Shown here: positions 26,315 to 34,476 of the stretch, piece after piece
Position numbering within the stretch: the stretch's first letter is position 1
How the letters are laid out: each line of letters begins with the position of its first letter
Assembly (NCBI GenBank): GCA_028875225.1
Contig: JAPPFB010000021.1
Coordinates: forward strand, 18,168 to 82,167
Direction of reading: 5' to 3'
Length of the DNA: 64,000 nt
DNA from: Chloroflexota bacterium
GTDB lineage: Bacteria; Chloroflexota; Dehalococcoidia; Bin125
Notes under the pieces: generated by a model
Seen by the model: the letters and a program-made list of their open reading frames with translations, nothing else
What the model was told of the DNA's origin: nothing
The model's database searches: none
Translations under genes and position numbers: made by a program

Positions 26315-26327
26315 GCAAGGCGCCCCG

Positions 26328-26651
26328 CTAGTCGGCCGCCGCGATCGAGTCAGATTCCCCCCGTTCCTCCAACACCGCCCGCGCCTGCGCCATCACCGAG
26401 TCATGCATGATCTCAAACGCTTGCACGGACGCGCCGAAGGCCTTGGACAACACCTCGATCTCATCGCTGGAGAAATGCACCGTCAAGCCCATCCGCCCGG
26501 AAGGCTCCCAGTCATCATCTGGTTCGACCTCTTCGAACTCCCATACCCCGTTCGGCTTGTAGTAAGAGATTTCTGCCTCGACCTCTGCCCGAGTACTTGG
26601 GTCGAGCCCTTCTCGCCACTCCTGATGTCTGGACGTTGTCTCTGCGCTCAT
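26328..26651 (-). CDS. Putative antitoxin partner of a BrnT-like toxin
   Basis: 107 residues when started at the ATG that overlaps the upstream stop as ATGA (26651); an in-frame start at 26684 would add 11 residues. The C-terminal half (GLTVHFSSDEIEVLSKAFGA, then a second helix FEIMHDSVMAQARAVLEE) reads as strand-helix-helix, the pattern of ribbon-helix-helix antitoxins. The N-terminal half is acidic and Trp/Glu-rich. Small size, tight coupling and pairing with a BrnT-like protein support an antitoxin role, but sequence alone does not prove it. Confidence 0.45.
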   Translation of the reverse strand: MSAETTSRHQEWREGLDPSTRAEVEAEISYYKPNGVWEFEEVEPDDDWEPSGRMGLTVHFSSDEIEVLSKAFGASVQAFEIMHDSVMAQARAVLEERGESDSIAAAD

Positions 26652-26968
26652 GATCCCCGATTGTACAGTTCTATCTCGGACCATGATGCCGGCCAGCCGG
26701 TCACTACCTCTGACACACCCTCGACATCCGGCGCTTCAAGTACAAAGGTGACAACGTCCTCCTTTAGTCCCCTGCCGATCATTACCCAGCGCCCCGGTCG
26801 CATTCCTGGTCCTTCCTCAAAGGGCCGCTCTTGGGGTGGCTGCCAGTTCAATGCAGGTCGATGATCGATGGCGTACTGGGCGTCCGCAAACTCAATGCCT
26901 CGCTCTGCCAGCTTCGCCTCGGAGTCGTCGCTGATCCTGAGAGTTCGCGGTCTCGGTCGTCTGCGCAT
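26648..26968 (-). CDS. BrnT-like putative toxin
   Basis: 106 residues. The layout matches the BrnT/RelE-like ribonuclease toxin family: a basic start, AERGIEFADAQYAIDHRP (compare the KHGISFEEA... segment of BrnT), a central RWVMIGRGLKEDVVTFVL strand pair and EVVTGWPASWSEIELYNRG at the end. Similarity is distant and family membership is an inference. It begins 3 bases after the HAD gene and is followed by the antitoxin-like gene with a four-base overlap. BrnT loci also have toxin before antitoxin. Confidence 0.45.
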   Translation of the reverse strand: MRRRPRPRTLRISDDSEAKLAERGIEFADAQYAIDHRPALNWQPPQERPFEEGPGMRPGRWVMIGRGLKEDVVTFVLEAPDVEGVSEVVTGWPASWSEIELYNRGS

Positions 26969-26971
26969 CGC

Positions 26972-27697
26972 CTAACCGCCCAGCCACCCCGCCACCCCCG
27001 ACAGATCCTCGCACCAGACCACGTCGCTGCTCAACCCCTCGGGACGCGGTCGATCGTCTTCCTCGACGAGTACGGCTTGCATACCAGCCGCCAGCGCCCC
27101 CTCGACATCCGACTGGATGTTGTTGCCGATATGCACACAGTTGCGCGGATCCACGCCCAGGTCGTTGGCGGCATGCTCGAAGATGCCCGGCTCCGGCTTC
27201 CAGACTCCGACCTCGCCTGAGATGTAGACCCCGTCGAACTGTCCTTCAAGGCCGGCGCCGCGAATCTTCTCCCGCTGCATCGGACCGTCGTTGAAGTTGG
27301 TGATTAACCCGATTGGACCGTGCGAGCGCGCGGCCGCCAATGCTTCCGGCCAACCCTGGATCGCTTCCGCCCGATCGCTCCGCTCGTCGCGGTAGACCTG
27401 GTTCAGCTCACGGAACTCGTCCTGGCTAACGCCGATCTCCTCGACCGCCAGGCTCCGCTTCATCCACTCCTCGGCGTGCAGCCAGAGCGGCCACTGCCAG
27501 TCGTTGTCCTCCATGATCCCGCCGATCACCATCTCGACGGTGTCGGCAAAGGCAGACGCCGGTTTGCGATAGAGGCCGAGTGCAATCAGCCGCGTTCCGA
27601 CCGCTGTGCGCGCCTCACGCACGCCGGTCCGTTCGCTGACCAGGGTTCCATCCAGATCGAAGAAGACGGCGGCAAAGCGCCTGATCTCCCTACTCAC
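26972..27697 (-). CDS. HAD-superfamily hydrolase
   Basis: 241 residues. All four HAD motifs are visible: FFDLDGTLVSE (nucleophile Asp), LITNFNDG, the Lys in GVWKPEPGIF and HIGNNIQSDVEGA. A helical cap lies between motifs I and II, as in subfamily I phosphatases such as phosphoglycolate- and nucleotidase-like members. Substrate unknown. Overlaps the previous gene by four bases and is followed after 3 bases by the BrnT-like gene. Confidence 0.85.
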   Translation of the reverse strand: MSREIRRFAAVFFDLDGTLVSERTGVREARTAVGTRLIALGLYRKPASAFADTVEMVIGGIMEDNDWQWPLWLHAEEWMKRSLAVEEIGVSQDEFRELNQVYRDERSDRAEAIQGWPEALAAARSHGPIGLITNFNDGPMQREKIRGAGLEGQFDGVYISGEVGVWKPEPGIFEHAANDLGVDPRNCVHIGNNIQSDVEGALAAGMQAVLVEEDDRPRPEGLSSDVVWCEDLSGVAGWLGG

Positions 27698-28119
27698 TCC
27701 TCATCCTCGGAGTCGTCCATCTCCTCCTCGAGCTCATCCTGGTAGATCTCCAGCGGCCAGATAGGCCAATCGAGGAACTGCTCCGGCGGGTCCTCGGTCG
27801 CGCCTTCGGGATGCTCGACGTCCGGCTCATGGTCCGGCACGTAGGTCTGCATCGGGTTGGCCTTGAACTCGATCCCGTCCTCGTGCGTCACGATGTTGGC
27901 CAGCGAGTAGCCGATCCAGGCCAGGCAGCGGCACTCGAGCCGGAACGAGACTGCGAATCGACGGCGCATCAGCGCTTCCTCGCGGATGAAGTCGTGAAAC
28001 TCCTCGATCTCCTCGGGCGGCAGCATGACATCGACGTGCCCGTCAAACAGCATCTGCAACGCGTCGGCCGCTTCAGCCTCGCCCTGGGGATCGGTGGTCG
28101 TCACGTCCTCGCTAGTCAT
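27694..28119 (-). CDS. Hypothetical acidic protein
   Basis: 141 residues, no family recognised. The central part is hydrophobic and beta-rich (RRRFAVSFRLECRCLAWIGY, with two Cys). The C-terminus is strongly acidic (DELEEEMDDSEDEE). No membrane helix or signal peptide. Overlaps its upstream neighbour by 8 bases and the HAD gene by 4, so it is firmly part of the operon. The acidic tail suggests a protein-binding or regulatory role, but this is a guess. Confidence 0.6.
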   Translation of the reverse strand: MTSEDVTTTDPQGEAEAADALQMLFDGHVDVMLPPEEIEEFHDFIREEALMRRRFAVSFRLECRCLAWIGYSLANIVTHEDGIEFKANPMQTYVPDHEPDVEHPEGATEDPPEQFLDWPIWPLEIYQDELEEEMDDSEDEE

Positions 28120-28402
28120 CGGCCCCTCCGTCTTCCTGTGAGTAGACGCCGACCTCCTGGCCGCGCCAGACGGTCACGATCAGGTCCTCGCGCAGCGGAT
28201 CGGCGGTCAGCGCATAGCGATCGTCCACGTCGGCGATCACGTCCTGGACATCCTCTTCGGCCCACGACTCGGGCACGCAGAGCGTGGCATAGACCAGCGG
28301 CGAAGCGTAATGCAGATCGACGCGGGCCCGCGACCCTGATTCATTCTCGACGACGTAGCACTCGGAGTGCGCGGTGCGGCTCTCTCGTTCGTAGTGGAAC
28401 AT
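28112..28402 (-). CDS. Hypothetical protein
   Basis: 96 residues, no family recognised. Predicted alternating strands (HSECYVVENESGSRARVDLH, YATLCVPESW) followed by an acidic helix (EEDVQDVIADVDDRY) and a final strand (LIVTVWRGQEVGVYS). Soluble. Starts 24 bases after the DUF3500 gene and overlaps the next gene by 8 bases, so these genes are likely made together. Confidence 0.6.
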   Translation of the reverse strand: MFHYERESRTAHSECYVVENESGSRARVDLHYASPLVYATLCVPESWAEEDVQDVIADVDDRYALTADPLREDLIVTVWRGQEVGVYSQEDGGADD

Positions 28403-28426
28403 CGGCTCAGCGTCTCCGGCGCTCGC

Positions 28427-29416
28427 TTAGAGCACGTGATAGAGGATGAGATGGTCGCCCAGGACATCGTTGGCGAAGTCGTTCTCGACGTCGCGCCAGA
28501 CCGAATGGATGTGATTGGCGCCATTCTGGCGGTTGTCGAACTCGACCAGGAAGTTGCCGCCGTGGATCCGATAGTAGTGCGGCTCCCCGCTCTGCACCGG
28601 ACCGGCCCAGGCGAAATGCATCCCCTCGCGACCGGCCGCCGCGATCCGCCCGCGGCAATCCTCGGCCAGGTCCGACGGCGCCTGATCGACATACACATTG
28701 ATCAGCCGATCCAGCACCGCTCGCTGATCGTCATCCATCTCCGATGCGGCCAGGCCCTCGTAGGCCGGCATCACCGCGCGCGAGGCGTTGAACGTGAGGA
28801 TGTCCCACGGCGCTTCGGGATAGATCACCGTGCGCTCCGATTGCTCCGCGTCGAGCATGGCCATCAGATCGAAGGCGAGATCCTCGCGCTGATCGAGAAT
28901 CCGCAGTCCGGTCTGGGGACCGCTGCGTACTTCGGCTGGGTTGGTGCCGAAGAAAAACGGCGTCAGCGCCAGCAGGCCGTCGCCCCAGAGCGAGTAGTTG
29001 AGCGAGATGTGATGCCCCTCAACGCGCCAGCCCCAGGGAGTCTCGTCGTCCGCCGGATCGCCGAAGATCGTCCAGTAGTACAGTTCGGGGTCGCGCTTGA
29101 ACGTCTTCCGTCCGGCGCCGAGCTCAATCTCGCCCAGGATGATCTCCAGATCGATAATCCCCACCGCCTGCTCATACGCGCGCGCGCTCAGCCCGGCCTT
29201 CATCAAGTCCATCGCCAGACCGCGTTGCGCGTCCGTCATGTCGCGCAGCGGCAGCCCGTGACGATTGGTCGGCGGGTAGTACCAGAAGATGCGCTCGCCA
29301 TCCATGTAGTCGTAAATCGTCGTCGCGCGCTGCTCGACGTTCAGGCTGTTGGCGAACTCGGTCGCGGCGGCGCGCATTGCAGCCCCGGCTGCTGTGGCAG
29401 TTGGACGTTCAGGCAT
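28427..29416 (-). CDS. DUF3500 domain-containing protein
   Basis: About 329 residues. Family marks: WRVEGHHISLNYSLWGD, FFFGTNPAEVRSGPQTGLR, and near the end HGGNFLVEFDNRQNGANHIH followed by SVWRDVENDF. The conserved His residues look like metal ligands. DUF3500 is uncharacterised and often lies among catabolic genes. The ATG at 29416 has GAGAGA about 9 bases upstream. It lies 23 bases behind proA. No signal peptide was seen with this start. Confidence 0.82.
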   Translation of the reverse strand: MPERPTATAAGAAMRAAATEFANSLNVEQRATTIYDYMDGERIFWYYPPTNRHGLPLRDMTDAQRGLAMDLMKAGLSARAYEQAVGIIDLEIILGEIELGAGRKTFKRDPELYYWTIFGDPADDETPWGWRVEGHHISLNYSLWGDGLLALTPFFFGTNPAEVRSGPQTGLRILDQREDLAFDLMAMLDAEQSERTVIYPEAPWDILTFNASRAVMPAYEGLAASEMDDDQRAVLDRLINVYVDQAPSDLAEDCRGRIAAAGREGMHFAWAGPVQSGEPHYYRIHGGNFLVEFDNRQNGANHIHSVWRDVENDFANDVLGDHLILYHVL

Positions 29417-29439
29417 GATTCGTTCTCTCTCGGTCGCAC

Positions 29440-30747
29440 TCAAACGGGACGGATATGCCCGTCGCCGCGAATCACCCACTTGTACGAAGTCAGCTCGCGC
29501 AGACCCATCGGCCCGCGAGCATGCAGCTTGCCGGTCGAGATCCCCACTTCCGCGCCAAGACCGAACTGCCCGCCGTCCGTGAACTGGGTCGACGCGTTGA
29601 CGTAGACCGCTGCCGCATCCACCTCGCGCAGGAAGCGTTGTCCCAGCGCCTCGTCGGACGTGATCACCGCCTCGGAATGCCCGCTGCCATGCTCCGCAAT
29701 GTGCGCCAGCGCAGCATCCGCGTCATCGACCACGCCAACCGCAGCCGTCAACGACAGGAACTCGGTGTCGAAGTCGTCGGGACCGGCCGGATGCACGTTG
29801 GCCGAGGAGTCAGCCAGCAACGCTTGCGCCCGATCGTCGGCTCGCAACTCAACCGGCGTCGGACCATCACCGGCCCAGCGACGCCCCAGCTCCGAGAGAA
29901 ACTGCGGCGCGACCGCCTCGTGGACCAGCATCACGTCGAGCGCGTTGCAGATGCTCACCCGTCGCCGCTTGGCGTTGTCGACCACCGCCAGCGCCATCTC
30001 CAGGTCGGCCGCGGCGTCGATGTAGGTATGGCAGATCCCAACCCCGCCCGCGACGACCGCCATCGAAGCCTCGCGGCGCACTCGGTTGATCAGCGCCTGC
30101 CCGCCGCGCGGGACCATCAGGTCGATCAGGTCGTTCATCGCCAGCAGCTCGCCGACCAGCGCCCGGTCGATGCTGCGCACCAACTGGATCGCATCGGCCG
30201 GCAGATCGTTGGCTGCCAGCGCGTCGCGCAGCACCTCGGCCAGGATTCGATTCGATCGAATCGCCTCGCGACCCCCGCGCAGCACCGAGGCATTGCCCGA
30301 CTTCAGACAGATCGCCCCGATATCAATCGTCACGTTGGGCCGCGACTCATACACCGACGCAATCACGCCCAGCGGCACCCGCACCCGCTCGATTTCGAGG
30401 CCCGATTCGGTCGTGGTGCAGTCAATCGTTTCGCCGACCGGATCCTCCAGCAGGGCCAGATCCTCCAGCGACGCCGCCAGCGCCTCGACGCGATCGGGCG
30501 TCAGTGCGAGCCGGTCGATCATCGCATCGCTCAGGTGCCCGCTGGCCTCGGCGACATCCTCCGCGTTGGCGGAGACGATTGTCCCGCTGCGTTCGCGCAA
30601 CAGCGCCGCGCCCGTGTGCATCACCGCATTCTTCTGCTCGGTGGTCGCCCAGCCCAGCGCCGGCGACGCCGCCCGGGCCGCCTCGACCTGCTCCCGCAAC
30701 TCCGCCGACGCGTCCACTTGCTGTTCCATCAGCGACTCTGTGGTCAT
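29440..30747 (-). CDS. proA: Glutamate-5-semialdehyde dehydrogenase (gamma-glutamyl phosphate reductase)
   Basis: Second step of proline synthesis: NADPH reduction of gamma-glutamyl phosphate. 435 residues, ALDH-like fold. The catalytic Cys is in RRRVSICNALDVMLVHE; GVIASVYESRPNVTID and VHPAGPDDFDTEFLSL are typical, as is the C-terminal GPMGLRELTSYKWV. proB and proC are not adjacent. Part of the long leftward run, 54 bases behind a small unknown gene. Confidence 0.95.
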   Translation of the reverse strand: MTTESLMEQQVDASAELREQVEAARAASPALGWATTEQKNAVMHTGAALLRERSGTIVSANAEDVAEASGHLSDAMIDRLALTPDRVEALAASLEDLALLEDPVGETIDCTTTESGLEIERVRVPLGVIASVYESRPNVTIDIGAICLKSGNASVLRGGREAIRSNRILAEVLRDALAANDLPADAIQLVRSIDRALVGELLAMNDLIDLMVPRGGQALINRVRREASMAVVAGGVGICHTYIDAAADLEMALAVVDNAKRRRVSICNALDVMLVHEAVAPQFLSELGRRWAGDGPTPVELRADDRAQALLADSSANVHPAGPDDFDTEFLSLTAAVGVVDDADAALAHIAEHGSGHSEAVITSDEALGQRFLREVDAAAVYVNASTQFTDGGQFGLGAEVGISTGKLHARGPMGLRELTSYKWVIRGDGHIRPV

Positions 30748-30801
30748 GGCATATTCCTGGTTGCTCGCCTGCTTCTCATCGATCGTAGTCAGAGTCTCGC
30801 C

Positions 30802-31140
30802 TCAGCGCCGTCTCCGCCGACGCTCGGGACCCTTCGGCGGATCGCCGCTGCCGACGAAGCTGTACTCGTCCGACGTCACGCCCAGCCGCTCCTCGAAGCC
30901 GTCAATGACCTCGATCCTCGCCCCGTCCCCCTCCTCGCCGCGAGCGCGCAGCCGATAGGCGCCGCCCAGCGAGTGCTCGGGATTGGAGAGCGAAGAGATC
31001 TTCCCCCGCCAGGAACGCTCGCGCACATCGCCGACCCGAGTCGTCTCGATGTCGATGATCACGAAGCACTCGGTCAGCATCGACCCGCGGGTCGTCAACA
31101 CCTCGGCCTTGAACTGCTGCCGTCGCCGCATCGTGGTCAT
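30802..31140 (-). CDS. Hypothetical protein with Arg-rich tail
   Basis: 112 residues, no family recognised. The body is beta-rich (FKAEVLTTRGSMLTECFVII, ARIEVIDGFEERLGV) and the last eight residues are almost all Arg (ERRRRRR). GGGAG stands about 7 bases before the ATG. It lies 39 bases behind the MFS gene. A nucleic-acid contact is possible but unsupported. Confidence 0.55.
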   Translation of the reverse strand: MTTMRRRQQFKAEVLTTRGSMLTECFVIIDIETTRVGDVRERSWRGKISSLSNPEHSLGGAYRLRARGEEGDGARIEVIDGFEERLGVTSDEYSFVGSGDPPKGPERRRRRR

Positions 31141-31179
31141 CGAACCGCTCCCGTTGCTCCCAGCCTAGTCAACGAGCGC

Positions 31180-32493
31180 TCATTCTGACCGCTGCGGCGC
31201 GAACGTCGCCGCCACCTTCGGATCGGAACCCTGCAACCGCCTGATCACGACCGGCCAGAACAGGATCACCAGCAACATGAACGCGATCGCCTCGATCACC
31301 ACCGAGATCACGCCGCCCTGGATCCCGAACCACTCGAACATCAGGAACACCTGCAGCCCGGTCACCGGACCCATCCCGATCACCATCGACAGCACCCCCA
31401 TCACCCGACCGCGCATCTCCGCCGGTGTGCGCGTGACCAGCAACGCCGTCTGCATGATCGCAAACGCCGAGAAGCCAAACCCCATGCAGAACGAGATCAA
31501 CATCGACAGCGGATACCACGGCGACAGCACCATCCCCATCACGCAGAGAATGAACCAGGCCGTCCCCGCGTAGTAGATCCGCCCCGACTGCCCCCAGCTG
31601 CTCCAACCGGCAATCACCAGCGCGCTGAAGAACGAGCCCGCGCCCACTAGCGCCTCCAGCACACCGATCCGCAGCTTGTCCACGCCCAGCAGCTCCTGCC
31701 CAATGTCCGGCAGAGCGGCGGCGTAGGCGGGATAGAGCAGGTTGAACGCCAGGGTCACGCCCAGCGTCCCCAGCAACAGCTCGTTCCCCCGGATGAAGCG
31801 AAACCCGTCGCGGATGTCGCGCCAGGTCTCCCGCGCCACTTCGCCGAAACCGCTGGCCGACCCGCCGCGCAGCGGCGGACGATAGCTCAGCGTCGACGCA
31901 ATCATCGCCGAGATGATGAATGCGCAGGCCGTGAACAGGTACGCCCACTCGGCCCCTAGCTCCTGCAGCAGTCCCGCGCCGATCAGCGGTCCGGGAATCC
32001 GCACGATCGAGTCGGTCGACCAGTCCAGCCCCACCGCCCGTCCCACCTGGTGCGGCGGGACCACATCGGCAATCATCGCCCGGCGGGTGGGGAACTCAAC
32101 CGACCAGACGATTCCGGCGACAAAGATGAAGACCAGCAGCTGCCAGAACTCAATCCCGACCAGCATGACAAACACGGTGAGCGCGAAGTACATCACCGAG
32201 AGAATCAACAGCGACGTGATCCAGATCTTCTTGCGGTTGAAACGGTCGGCCAGCGCGCCCACGAACATCCCAAACAGCAGCCTCGGCGCCATCCGCACCA
32301 GAAACGCCAGCGCCACGTATCCCGCCGCCTCCGTCAGGTCCCGCGCGTACAGCGTGAGCACCAGCATGTCCAGCCAGCGCACCATGCCGGTCACGGCGCC
32401 CGCCGCCCAGACCCGGCGAAAGTCGGGATTCGCGACGAGTGCGCCGACGCCCTGTCCGCGTTGTCCCCTGGCTTGCCCGACCCGGAGGCTCAC
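31180..32493 (-). CDS. MFS transporter, exporter-like
   Basis: 437 residues with about 12 predicted membrane helices. The loop LADRFNRKKIW after helix 2 is the MFS signature, and the arrangement resembles the MFS_3 group that includes enterobactin exporter EntS and drug exporters. Substrate cannot be read from sequence. Its ATG overlaps the stop of the preceding PPOX gene by four bases, which ties the transporter to a flavin/F420 protein. Confidence 0.85.
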   Translation of the reverse strand: MSLRVGQARGQRGQGVGALVANPDFRRVWAAGAVTGMVRWLDMLVLTLYARDLTEAAGYVALAFLVRMAPRLLFGMFVGALADRFNRKKIWITSLLILSVMYFALTVFVMLVGIEFWQLLVFIFVAGIVWSVEFPTRRAMIADVVPPHQVGRAVGLDWSTDSIVRIPGPLIGAGLLQELGAEWAYLFTACAFIISAMIASTLSYRPPLRGGSASGFGEVARETWRDIRDGFRFIRGNELLLGTLGVTLAFNLLYPAYAAALPDIGQELLGVDKLRIGVLEALVGAGSFFSALVIAGWSSWGQSGRIYYAGTAWFILCVMGMVLSPWYPLSMLISFCMGFGFSAFAIMQTALLVTRTPAEMRGRVMGVLSMVIGMGPVTGLQVFLMFEWFGIQGGVISVVIEAIAFMLLVILFWPVVIRRLQGSDPKVAATFAPQRSE

Positions 32494-33044
32494 CTCACCG
32501 CCTGGGCCTCCTGCGCATCCTGATGAGCCGCCTGATGCTCCCGATCACTGCGCTTGCCCCGGTAGACGCTCAGGTCAATTGCCCGCCAGACTTCCGGCGT
32601 CACCCTGAACAGCATCCGCGGCTCGGTCTGCATGTTGGCGAAGAACGCGTCAACCGCGTCGTCGTTGGCCGGATCGCCCTGACCCACATACTTCTCCGCC
32701 AGCCGCCGCGACACCGGCCAGATATCGAAATCCGGCAGCGTCAACGCTTCGGCCGTACCGTCGATCTCCACGTGCTGCGACGGCGGACCCGACGTCTCAA
32801 TGCAGAACGACATCCGAGGATCGTTCATCAGCTGTTTGCACCAGACCCGACCAAGTGTGCCGGTCAGCCACATGTGGCCCGTCGGTGGGTTGCGCGACGG
32901 ATGAGCATCGTCGGCAATCTCACCCTCCCAGAGGAACCACAGCGGCACCGTGTACGGGCGGCCGTCCTGCCGCAGCGAAGCCAAGACGCCCATGTGCGGC
33001 TGCTCCATGAACTCACGCCACGCCTCCGCTCGCATTCGGGCCAT
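32490..33044 (-). CDS. PPOX-type flavin/F420-binding protein, copy 1
   Basis: 184 residues of the pyridoxamine 5'-phosphate oxidase-like split-barrel family: GVLASLRQDGRPYTVPLWFL, HMWLTGTLGRVWCKQL, then PRMSFCIETSGPPSQHVEID. Members bind FMN, haem or F420 and act as reductases or heme-handling proteins. GAAGGAG lies 6 bases before the ATG. The C-terminus is longer than in copies 2 and 3, with a His/Gln/Ala-rich end. Closest neighbours are the MFS gene (overlapping) and the two paralogues upstream. Confidence 0.85.
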   Translation of the reverse strand: MARMRAEAWREFMEQPHMGVLASLRQDGRPYTVPLWFLWEGEIADDAHPSRNPPTGHMWLTGTLGRVWCKQLMNDPRMSFCIETSGPPSQHVEIDGTAEALTLPDFDIWPVSRRLAEKYVGQGDPANDDAVDAFFANMQTEPRMLFRVTPEVWRAIDLSVYRGKRSDREHQAAHQDAQEAQAVR

Positions 33045-33144
33045 GTCACACTCCTTCGCTCGTCAGTCTGTCACCACGTCAAGACTCCGTCGAGGGTAAA
33101 GCCAACCCCTCTGCTCCACCGTCAAACCCGCACCCAATCGTCCC

Positions 33145-33319
33145 GTCATACCCGCGCCCATTAGTCCTGTCATACCCGCGCTTGCCGCGGAGCCTGCCCC
33201 CGGCTCGAACGGGGGTATCTCGCAGCAAGCAGCACCGCCCTCAATCCTCACTCGCCCTATCACCTCGCCGCCCCTTCCGTCATTCCCGCGCCCCTCCGTC
33301 ATTCCCGCGAAGGCGGGAA
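33145..33319. repeat. Dispersed GTCAT(A/T)CCCGCG repeats with a REP hairpin
   Basis: The 389-base gap between PPOX copies 1 and 2 holds no gene. It has four exact 12-mers, two GTCATACCCGCG (33145-33156, 33169-33180) and two GTCATTCCCGCG (33279-33290, 33298-33309). The last runs into TTCCCGC-GAAG-GCGGGAA (33302-33319), a 7-bp perfect hairpin of the kind found in REP elements of many bacteria. The stretch from 33320 to 33433 shows only a degenerate copy. Confidence 0.8.
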
Positions 33320-33433
33320 TCCATACAGCAAGGCGCCAGCCACGACCTCAGGTCCAGAAGTCGCCTCGCGCATGACTCAGAGGCACAGGCCACACAGACG
33401 CGTTCCCGAACAAGATTCCCGCCCGCGCGGAAA

Positions 33434-33937
33434 TCAGCCGTCCCGACCCGACCCCAACTCCGACAGATCCACCGCCCGCCACCGAGTCGGCCTCACCTTG
33501 AACAGCATCCGCACCTCCGACTGCATCATCGTCAGATAGCCCTCGACCGCTTCGTCGTTCGCCGGATCACCCCGTCCGACGTACTTCTCGACGATTCGCC
33601 TCATGATCGGCCAGATGTCCATCTCGTCGGGCATGTGCGGTTCGACCGTCCCGTCGACGCCAACATGCTGCGATGGCGGACCGGCCGTGTCGATACAGAA
33701 CGACATCGAGTCGTTGTTGAGCAGGTGCCGGCACCAGATCCGCGTCGGCGATCCGGTCAGCCAGATCTGGCCCTGCGGAGGATTGCGCGACGGATGCATG
33801 TCGTCGGGCACCGTTCCCTCCCACAGGTACCAGAGCGGGATCGTGTACGGAGTGCCGTCTCGACGTAGCGTCGCCAGCACGCCCGAATACGGTTGCTCAA
33901 GGAACTCCCGCATGACCTCCGGCCGCATCTCAAACAT
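33434..33937 (-). CDS. PPOX-type flavin/F420-binding protein, copy 2
   Basis: 167 residues, strongly similar along its length to copy 1 and copy 3: GVLATLRRDGTPYTIPLWYL, MSFCIDTAGPPSQHVGVDGT, VEKYVGRGDPANDEAVEGYL and TRWRAVDLSE. GAGGAG 6 bases before the ATG. Starts 21 bases behind copy 3. Same fold and probable cofactor as copy 1; whether the three share a substrate is unknown. Confidence 0.85.
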   Translation of the reverse strand: MFEMRPEVMREFLEQPYSGVLATLRRDGTPYTIPLWYLWEGTVPDDMHPSRNPPQGQIWLTGSPTRIWCRHLLNNDSMSFCIDTAGPPSQHVGVDGTVEPHMPDEMDIWPIMRRIVEKYVGRGDPANDEAVEGYLTMMQSEVRMLFKVRPTRWRAVDLSELGSGRDG

Positions 33938-33958
33938 CAGCCGCTCCTCGCCAATCCC

Positions 33959-34462
33959 TCAGGCGTCCTGCCCCGCCTCAAACTCCGACAGATCAATCGC
34001 CCGCCAGCGGGTCGGCGTCACCTTGAACAGCACCGGCGTCATCGACCGCGACGACTCCATGTACTGCTCCATTGCCTCATCGTTCGCCGGGTCTCCGCGT
34101 CCCACGTACTTCTCCACCAGCCGGCGCATGATCGGCCAGGGGTCGGCCGCCGCGGCCGACAGCACCTCAACCGTCCCGTCGATCCCCACGTGCAAGGCCG
34201 GCGGACCCTCCACATCGATACAGAGCGACATCCGCGGATCGTGCTGCAGGTGCCGCACCCAGGTACTGGTCTCGCCGCCCAGGAACCAGGCATGACCCGT
34301 CGGCGGACGCTGAATCGGATGCAGGTCGTCCGGCACTTCGCCCTCCCACAGGTACCAGAGCGGGATCGTGTACGGACTCCCGTCCCGACGCAATGTCGCC
34401 AGGATCGCCGGCAACGGCCGATCAAGAAACTCCCGCAAGACCTCAGCTCGCATCTCAAACAT
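33959..34462 (-). CDS. PPOX-type flavin/F420-binding protein, copy 3
   Basis: 167 residues. The start at 34462 (MFEMRAEVLREF, with GGAGGGG 8 bases in front) aligns with copy 2; the longer reading to 34708 runs into the BKACE gene in another frame. Shared blocks: AILATLRRDGSPYTIPLWYL, MSLCIDVEGPPALHVGIDGT and VEKYVGRGDPANDEAMEQYM. It differs from the others mainly around residues 60-70 and 105-110. Lies 14 bases behind the BKACE gene. Confidence 0.85.
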   Translation of the reverse strand: MFEMRAEVLREFLDRPLPAILATLRRDGSPYTIPLWYLWEGEVPDDLHPIQRPPTGHAWFLGGETSTWVRHLQHDPRMSLCIDVEGPPALHVGIDGTVEVLSAAAADPWPIMRRLVEKYVGRGDPANDEAMEQYMESSRSMTPVLFKVTPTRWRAIDLSEFEAGQDA

Positions 34463-34476
34463 CGCGCAGTCCCCTC

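Noticed and set aside
31169-31948. 259-codon minus-strand frame inside the MFS gene
   Set aside because: Out-of-frame shadow of the transporter: Gly/Asp/Arg-rich with no domain.
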